From Chitinophaga japonensis (GTDB taxonomy: Bacteria; Bacteroidota; Bacteroidia; Chitinophagales; Chitinophagaceae), in the NCBI RefSeq assembly GCF_007830125.1, contig NZ_VLLG01000007.1, positions 246,657-310,656 of the forward strand: a stretch of DNA of 64,000 nucleotides, in the 5' to 3' direction. The notes beneath the pieces are model-generated. The model saw only the letters and a list, made by a program, of their open reading frames with translations, was not told where the DNA came from and searched no databases. The position numbers and the translations under genes were made by a program. Shown piece by piece: positions 61,501 through 64,000 of the stretch. Within the stretch, counting starts at the first letter, position 1, and each line of letters starts with the position of its first letter.

Positions 61501-64000
61501 CATGTAGATCCGCATGCTCTCTCGCCGCAATGGGGGAAGCAATCACAATATCATCAACGCCGGTATAACAATACAACAATGTGTTGACAAGAGCCAGCAA
61601 GCTCATAAAAAGGGTTGCTTCCCTTTCCTGGCTAAACCGTTGCAGGTGTTCTGTAACGGCTGCATCAAACTTTAGCGTTACAACATCACCATCAAAAGTC
61701 TGCAGGCGCGGGCGAAGCCGGTCAGCCGGCATGTTCAGACAAGGCACCGGCTTACGGAAACGGGCAGACCAGTATTTTCCTGCCTCTTCTCCCAATGCTC
61801 CCCGCAGCAGGCGATTATGCCAACCGGTATAATCCTTATACTGCACCGGTAATGCGGGTAAGTGGGGCGGTTGTTCCGCTACCATCGCATTGTAGATTAC
61901 AGATATCTCCCTTCCGATCACCCCCTGCGACCATCCGTCCGATACGATGTGATGGATGGAAAACATGAAAATATACTGCTCCGCTTCCATACGGATCAGC
62001 ATAGCACGGAACAATGGCCATGTATGCAGGGAAAAGGGATCGTGCATGCATGCATTCAGCAGCTTCCTGGCCGTAGCATCCTTTTCTTCATCAGAGGTAA
62101 GATCATGATACGCAATCCGCGCTTTTACTTCATTGGCAGCCAGCACCTGTTGCTTAGGCTCTCCATCTATTTTCACAATCCTTGTCCGCAGGCTTTCATG
62201 CCGGGCCACCAGGAGGTTCAGCGCATTCTCCAGTATATCCTTGTCCGGTCTTCCTTTTATGACGTAAGCACCGGGAATATTATACGCGCCGCTGTCACTT
62301 TCCATCTGGTCAAGTATCCAAAGCCGTTTCTGGGCATGTGACACCTCGTAGTACGGCTGCTCCGCTACCTTCTCCAATGCCTCAAAAGCTACAGTATCAG
62401 CGGCAGCAATAATACCAGACAGTGCTTCAATGGTGTTATGCCGGAATAATGTTTTCAGGGGCACTTTAACGCCCAGCTCCTTGTGTATGCTTGTAAGCAG
62501 GTTAGAGGCCCTTAATGAATGACCGCCTTTCTCAAAGAAGTTATCCCGGATGCCAATATCCTCCCTTTGTAATATCGTACGCCAGATGGCCAATAGTTTC
62601 GCCTCCCGCTCATCCCTGGGAGCGTGTATAGTGTTGGTAGCGGATACCGACCGGGGTGCGGGCAGCGCTTCCCTGTCCACTTTACCATTGGCATTCAGGG
62701 GCAGTTGCGCCAATGTAACATAGTAACCCGGCTGCATGTATTCCGGTAGCTGCTCCCGCAGCCAGGACCGGAGTACCCCTTCCTCTTCCTGTGCTTCCCA
62801 CACAATGTACGCCGCCAGCTCTTTTTCTCCCGCAGGTGTGGTAAAGGGTACTACTACCGCATCTCTTACCTGCGCACATTGCAGGATTGCGGCTGTTATT
62901 TCACCTGGTTCTATACGGAATCCCCTGATCTTCACCTGGTCATCCGCACGACCGGCAAACTCCACTTCCCCTTTCCAGTTCCATCTGCCGATATCTCCGG
63001 TGCGATACATACGCCTGCCAGGTTCAAAAGGATGTGCAATGAACCGCTCCCTGTTTTTATCATCCATATGCAAATAGCCATGGGCCAGGCCATCGCCGGA
63101 AAGATAGATCTCGCCGTAGCATCCTACGGGCACCGGCTGCAACTGTTTGTCAAGTATAAATACCTTGGTGCCGGTAACAGGGCGCCCCAGGGGGATAGCA
63201 GTTGTCTGCGTTTCCCTGATGTGATAACAAATAGAAAAAGTAGTATTCTCCGTAGGACCGTATCCGTTAATAATGCTAAGATCCGGGTAAAGCGACCTCA
63301 ACAGGTTAATGTGCCTGGGAGATAGCTTATCCCCTCCTACCAATATCTGCTTTAATCCTTTAAAGAGCGAAGGGTCATTATCAACCAGTTGATTAAACCA
63401 GGAGGCACTGAACCACATCATAGAAATACCATTCCTTTGAACCGTATCTTTCAGGATTTCCGTATCCATCAACTGGTCATGGTCCAGCAGGTACAGGGTA
63501 CCGCCATTGAGCAGCATGCCCCATATTTCAAAAGTGCTTGCATCAAATGAAATGGAGCCTGTCTGCAATAATTTATCTTCCGTGCTGAAGGTAACGTAGT
63601 TAGGATCATGTACCAGTCGTACCACCGCCACATGCGGCACCATTACGCCTTTAGGCTGCCCGGTAGAGCCGGAGGTGTAGATCACATACGCCAGCGACTG
63701 GCCACCCCCCAATACAGGAAGCGGATCCCCGGCATTTCCGCCCGCCAGCGCCGCCATCGCCATGCGCTCCGTCAACACCACTCGCGGTGAACTGTCCTCA
63801 AGCATATAGCGTATCCGTGAAGCAGGATAAGACGGGTCTATCGGAACATACGCCCCTCCCGACTTCAATATCCCCAGCAGGCAGATGATCAGCCGTTCCG
63901 AACGCTCCAGCATTAAACCTACCAGGTCGCCCTCAACCACGCCATGATCCCGGCGAAGGTACTCCGCCACCCTGTCCGACAACCGATCCAGCTCCTCATA
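55541..64000 (-). CDS. NRPS ..A(Val)-T-C-[FkbM-FkbH-VOC]-T-C (5' end outside window)
   Basis: At least 2819 residues are present, and the frame is open at the window end inside an A domain. Approximate domains counted from base 64000: A 1-445 (YTSGSTGQPKG; pocket D-A-F-W-L-G-G-T-F, a valine code), T near 490 (GGHSLR), C 545-985 (HHIVSDG), FkbM-type methyltransferase about 1050-1330 (FDVGANIGMFS) flanked by A-domain C-terminal remnants, FkbH 1400-1920 (LDCDNTLWSGVVGE), VOC domain 1960-2095, a second half-VOC 2100-2190, T near 2297 (AGGNSIK), C 2350-2800 (HHIVSDG). The second module has no catalytic A core, so FkbH probably loads a glyceryl unit on its T domain. That would place an alpha-hydroxy acid, and hence an ester, in the chain. 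The last C domain serves the next A-T-C enzyme. Confidence 0.95.
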   Translation of the reverse strand, partial: YEELDRLSDRVAEYLRRDHGVVEGDLVGLMLERSERLIICLLGILKSGGAYVPIDPSYPASRIRYMLEDSSPRVVLTERMAMAALAGGNAGDPLPVLGGGQSLAYVIYTSGSTGQPKGVMVPHVAVVRLVHDPNYVTFSTEDKLLQTGSISFDASTFEIWGMLLNGGTLYLLDHDQLMDTEILKDTVQRNGISMMWFSASWFNQLVDNDPSLFKGLKQILVGGDKLSPRHINLLRSLYPDLSIINGYGPTENTTFSICYHIRETQTTAIPLGRPVTGTKVFILDKQLQPVPVGCYGEIYLSGDGLAHGYLHMDDKNRERFIAHPFEPGRRMYRTGDIGRWNWKGEVEFAGRADDQVKIRGFRIEPGEITAAILQCAQVRDAVVVPFTTPAGEKELAAYIVWEAQEEEGVLRSWLREQLPEYMQPGYYVTLAQLPLNANGKVDREALPAPRSVSATNTIHAPRDEREAKLLAIWRTILQREDIGIRDNFFEKGGHSLRASNLLTSIHKELGVKVPLKTLFRHNTIEALSGIIAAADTVAFEALEKVAEQPYYEVSHAQKRLWILDQMESDSGAYNIPGAYVIKGRPDKDILENALNLLVARHESLRTRIVKIDGEPKQQVLAANEVKARIAYHDLTSDEEKDATARKLLNACMHDPFSLHTWPLFRAMLIRMEAEQYIFMFSIHHIVSDGWSQGVIGREISVIYNAMVAEQPPHLPALPVQYKDYTGWHNRLLRGALGEEAGKYWSARFRKPVPCLNMPADRLRPRLQTFDGDVVTLKFDAAVTEHLQRFSQEREATLFMSLLALVNTLLYCYTGVDDIVIASPIAAREHADLHGQIGFFANTLALRTHFSENQTFESLLQTVKETTLKAYQYQMYPYDRVIEDAAQQYDPSHAALSDVMLVLQSNEAVALDLPGMQAVPLELSTNTARFDLVFIFTVEDGALCLDLGFNTNIYDRKRIAALAETLQTLIHRMLMQPALTVKALSTLETGWNDVADKGVPLAVLNGHLVYAPEINAALEALPGIEAGCTQLSDNKTLDVFIVPESRTAHTVRQLLKMELEPAAASHQVYTMPNGLPVCYKNKTETDFTYKEVFEQHAYLKNGITLRPGDVIFDVGANIGMFSLYAGYHFPGCRVFAFEPIPPVYNCLAANAALYDMDIVPLNIGLSGEESTAEFVYYPNNTIISGRFGNAAEDKEVVKRYLQNKLDSEGSTMSEKHMEEILEDMIRSEKWECRLSTVSAVMQEWNVSHIDLLKIDVEKSEWDILQGIAAADWQRIRQVIVEVHDIDGRLEQVKHLLEQQGYDVHVEQEEELAGTALYNIYAVNSREQPALVATAPIETGWTDIAACHAHISNLVHNRLPAYLGAVNVYLADMLPIDEAGNTDQEKINRIKASSAPVQGTAAASRAALQVVVAATFTADPLSDYINWWTDRFNIPVQVKQAPYNQVFQELLQEDSMFSGNRDINLLLVRWEDLIRDVQGTEETQLQLVEQSFQQLVSIMTAREQQALCLVGIIPPAPAACSSRQMLLALERINQQWIATLQQLDNVRVLDFTGIAADFNIAEIYDPQRDKLGHIPFHEEVYAAMATMVARQIRAYKQPSFKLIVLDCDNTLWSGVVGEDGVSGIRLLPQHLYLQRFMLQKKQEGFLLALCSKNNEADVWEVFEQHPEMILRQDDFVTWRINWNDKAVNLAEMAAALNIGINTCCLIDDSPVECAAVAAACPDVLVLQLPERTEVIPQWLKHVWAFDKFTVTEEDQERTTMYKAEQERKQVLAAQPSLGDFLAQLQLQVSVQDIQDADISRVAQLTERTNQFNLNGIRKTEQEIKRYVNDRNYYCKTIRVRDRFGDYGLTGVLITSVRENALQVEAFLLSCRVLGRQVEQSMLGVLKEQAASAGLDKIVAGFVNTSRNKPFLQFLEGTSWTPVQTADALTIYEIRTEDIPDGLSVQATALQLRSTPDPVEPERPKLLFDHIGVAVSKPDEALAFYRDSGFAEPEHVYDPVQNVQIYMCRTASGGGIELIAPHDDRSPVNNIISSNGDQPYHFCYRVKQLDLLFDWLRQEGIAFEMVKEPEPAVLFDDKRVVFLNIPQAGLVEFIEDSDTTALPPRQLPEEVEVSLVTFDVQPALQFFRLVGYREIRHVTDHVNKEYTVVLHARHNGPVIRLILPVQDAGSEGALFLQRNGPHIFRLLLQGSMAARYAHEQLPSYFTLAAESIRERTPALDWDLGQELNKNARHYPLYLPLLYNSGEKLLQIPVYQVQQHRKHTALHPPETATEKALFNIWEAVLRHQSFGVHTSFLEAGGNSIKATQVLSRIYRQYGIELLLTAFFNKPTIRALASLIEKEQPEGFQSITPLPPQDDYPLSFSQKQLWISDQFENGSGAAFNIPVAYMVQGALDMAAMNQAFSSLVERHEILRTVFVKAEDEVRQRVLPADACAIVPEWIDMTALTDAEAAALQIANQEPVLPFNLETGPLLRIKILRLAPDRHLLLFTTHHIVSDGWSSGIMLREIAALYNACHRGKNLSLPALRIQYKDYAGWQQRQMQQPAFKAHRRYWLQQFQEGAPVLRLPCDFPRPAFKSYNGSTRSFLLDSTAAAEIKTFIAQQEVSLFMFFVTVTKLLLYRLSGQQELVVGFPVSGRQHPELEDQVGCYVNTIALHTKMDTRLQLADFVQLVKQNITHAYAHAAYPFEQLVEELGGHTDMGRSPLFDVMVQMQDAHLVHQQGAGSLDGLKISMTEQHLTFSKYDLTVNVMETPGGIAIDLEYNTDLFKPETIAGIQADLTRLINLLVASPALTISEVRVLLTGNTGNAMQQYQQAITASIDESF
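57430..61030 (-). other. FkbM-FkbH-VOC tailoring block replacing an A domain
   Basis: This block lies in the second module of the gene at 55541-64000. Order: an A-domain-like fragment, FkbM methyltransferase (SAM motif near 60670), a second A-like fragment (LPAYLGAVNVYLADMLP, ending NTDQEKI), the SGNH-like N-terminal region and HAD core of FkbH (DCDNTLW near 59180, IDDSPVE), its GNAT-like tail, a VOC domain beginning FDHIGVAV (58110-57720) and a weaker VOC-like half. FkbH domains load glyceryl or lactyl units in some trans-AT PKSs. VOC domains include epimerases, lyases and dioxygenases, and the role here is unknown. Confidence 0.85.

Noticed and set aside
1..64000. CRISPR arrays, tRNA or rRNA genes, insertion sequences, attachment sites
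   Set aside because: I saw no direct-repeat/spacer pattern, no tRNA-like sequence and no transposase. Nearly the whole window is coding.

Overview
The window is the inside of one very large nonribosomal peptide/polyketide (NRPS/PKS) biosynthetic locus. All 19 genes I can support lie on the minus strand, so the pathway reads from base 64000 down to base 1. Gaps are mostly 5-50 bp and one is a 4-bp start/stop overlap, so this looks like one transcription unit or a few coupled ones. The first gene (64000-55541) and the last (11824-1) run off the window edges. I see no thioesterase, epimerization domain, exporter, TonB receptor, regulator, tRNA or mobile element, so loading, release and transport must lie outside. 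Weak Shine-Dalgarno signals, moderate GC and the enzyme repertoire fit Bacteroidota, perhaps a Chitinophaga-like soil bacterium. That placement is an inference.

Layout in reading order: (1) NRPS ..A(Val)-T-C-[FkbM/FkbH/VOC]-T-C, 64000-55541. (2) Two A-T-C enzymes, 55522-48960. (3) A TauD/SyrP-like dioxygenase, an AsnB-type amidotransferase, an Asp/Glu racemase and a fused B12-dependent glutamate mutase, 48924-43335. (4) A third A-T-C enzyme and a second dioxygenase, 43303-38935. (5) A 3207-residue NRPS, C*-A(Asp)-T-C-A(methyltransferase-interrupted)-T-C-TauD, and C*-A(Asp)-T, 38917-26101. (6) A PKS module KS-AT(dead)-KR-T-C, 26074-20705. (7) A hydroxymalonyl-ACP-type set: 3-hydroxyacyl dehydrogenase, ACP, acyl-CoA dehydrogenase, KAS III-like protein and FkbH, 20686-16334. 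(8) An A(Asp)-T protein flanked by half C domains and a free-standing acyltransferase, 16187-11821. (9) KS-ACP-aminotransferase-C(dead)-A(dead)-T-C-A(Orn)-T-C-A.., 11824-1.

Read collinearly, nearly every enzyme ends in a condensation domain that serves the A-T unit at the start of the next. The hypothesised segment is Val, a glycerate-type hydroxy acid (possibly O-methylated), three acidic residues from a microcystin-like D-(methyl)Asp pocket, Asp, a methylated basic residue, Asp, a reduced ketide, Asp, an aminated (possibly alpha-hydroxy) ketide, Orn and so on. Three Asp modules match three dioxygenase domains, and Asp/Glu mutase and racemase genes sit beside the A-T-C enzymes. The likely product is therefore a highly acidic, metal-binding (Fe3+ or Ca2+) peptide. 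Iron-binding chitinopeptins are known from Chitinophaga, but I cannot tell from sequence alone whether this is related.

The most unusual points are the FkbM-FkbH-VOC insertion in an NRPS, the isoaspartyl-type A-T-C triplet, the non-condensing C-like domains on Asp modules, the dioxygenase fused to an NRPS, the ghost C-A module and dead AT, and a structured intercistronic element at 16234-16338.
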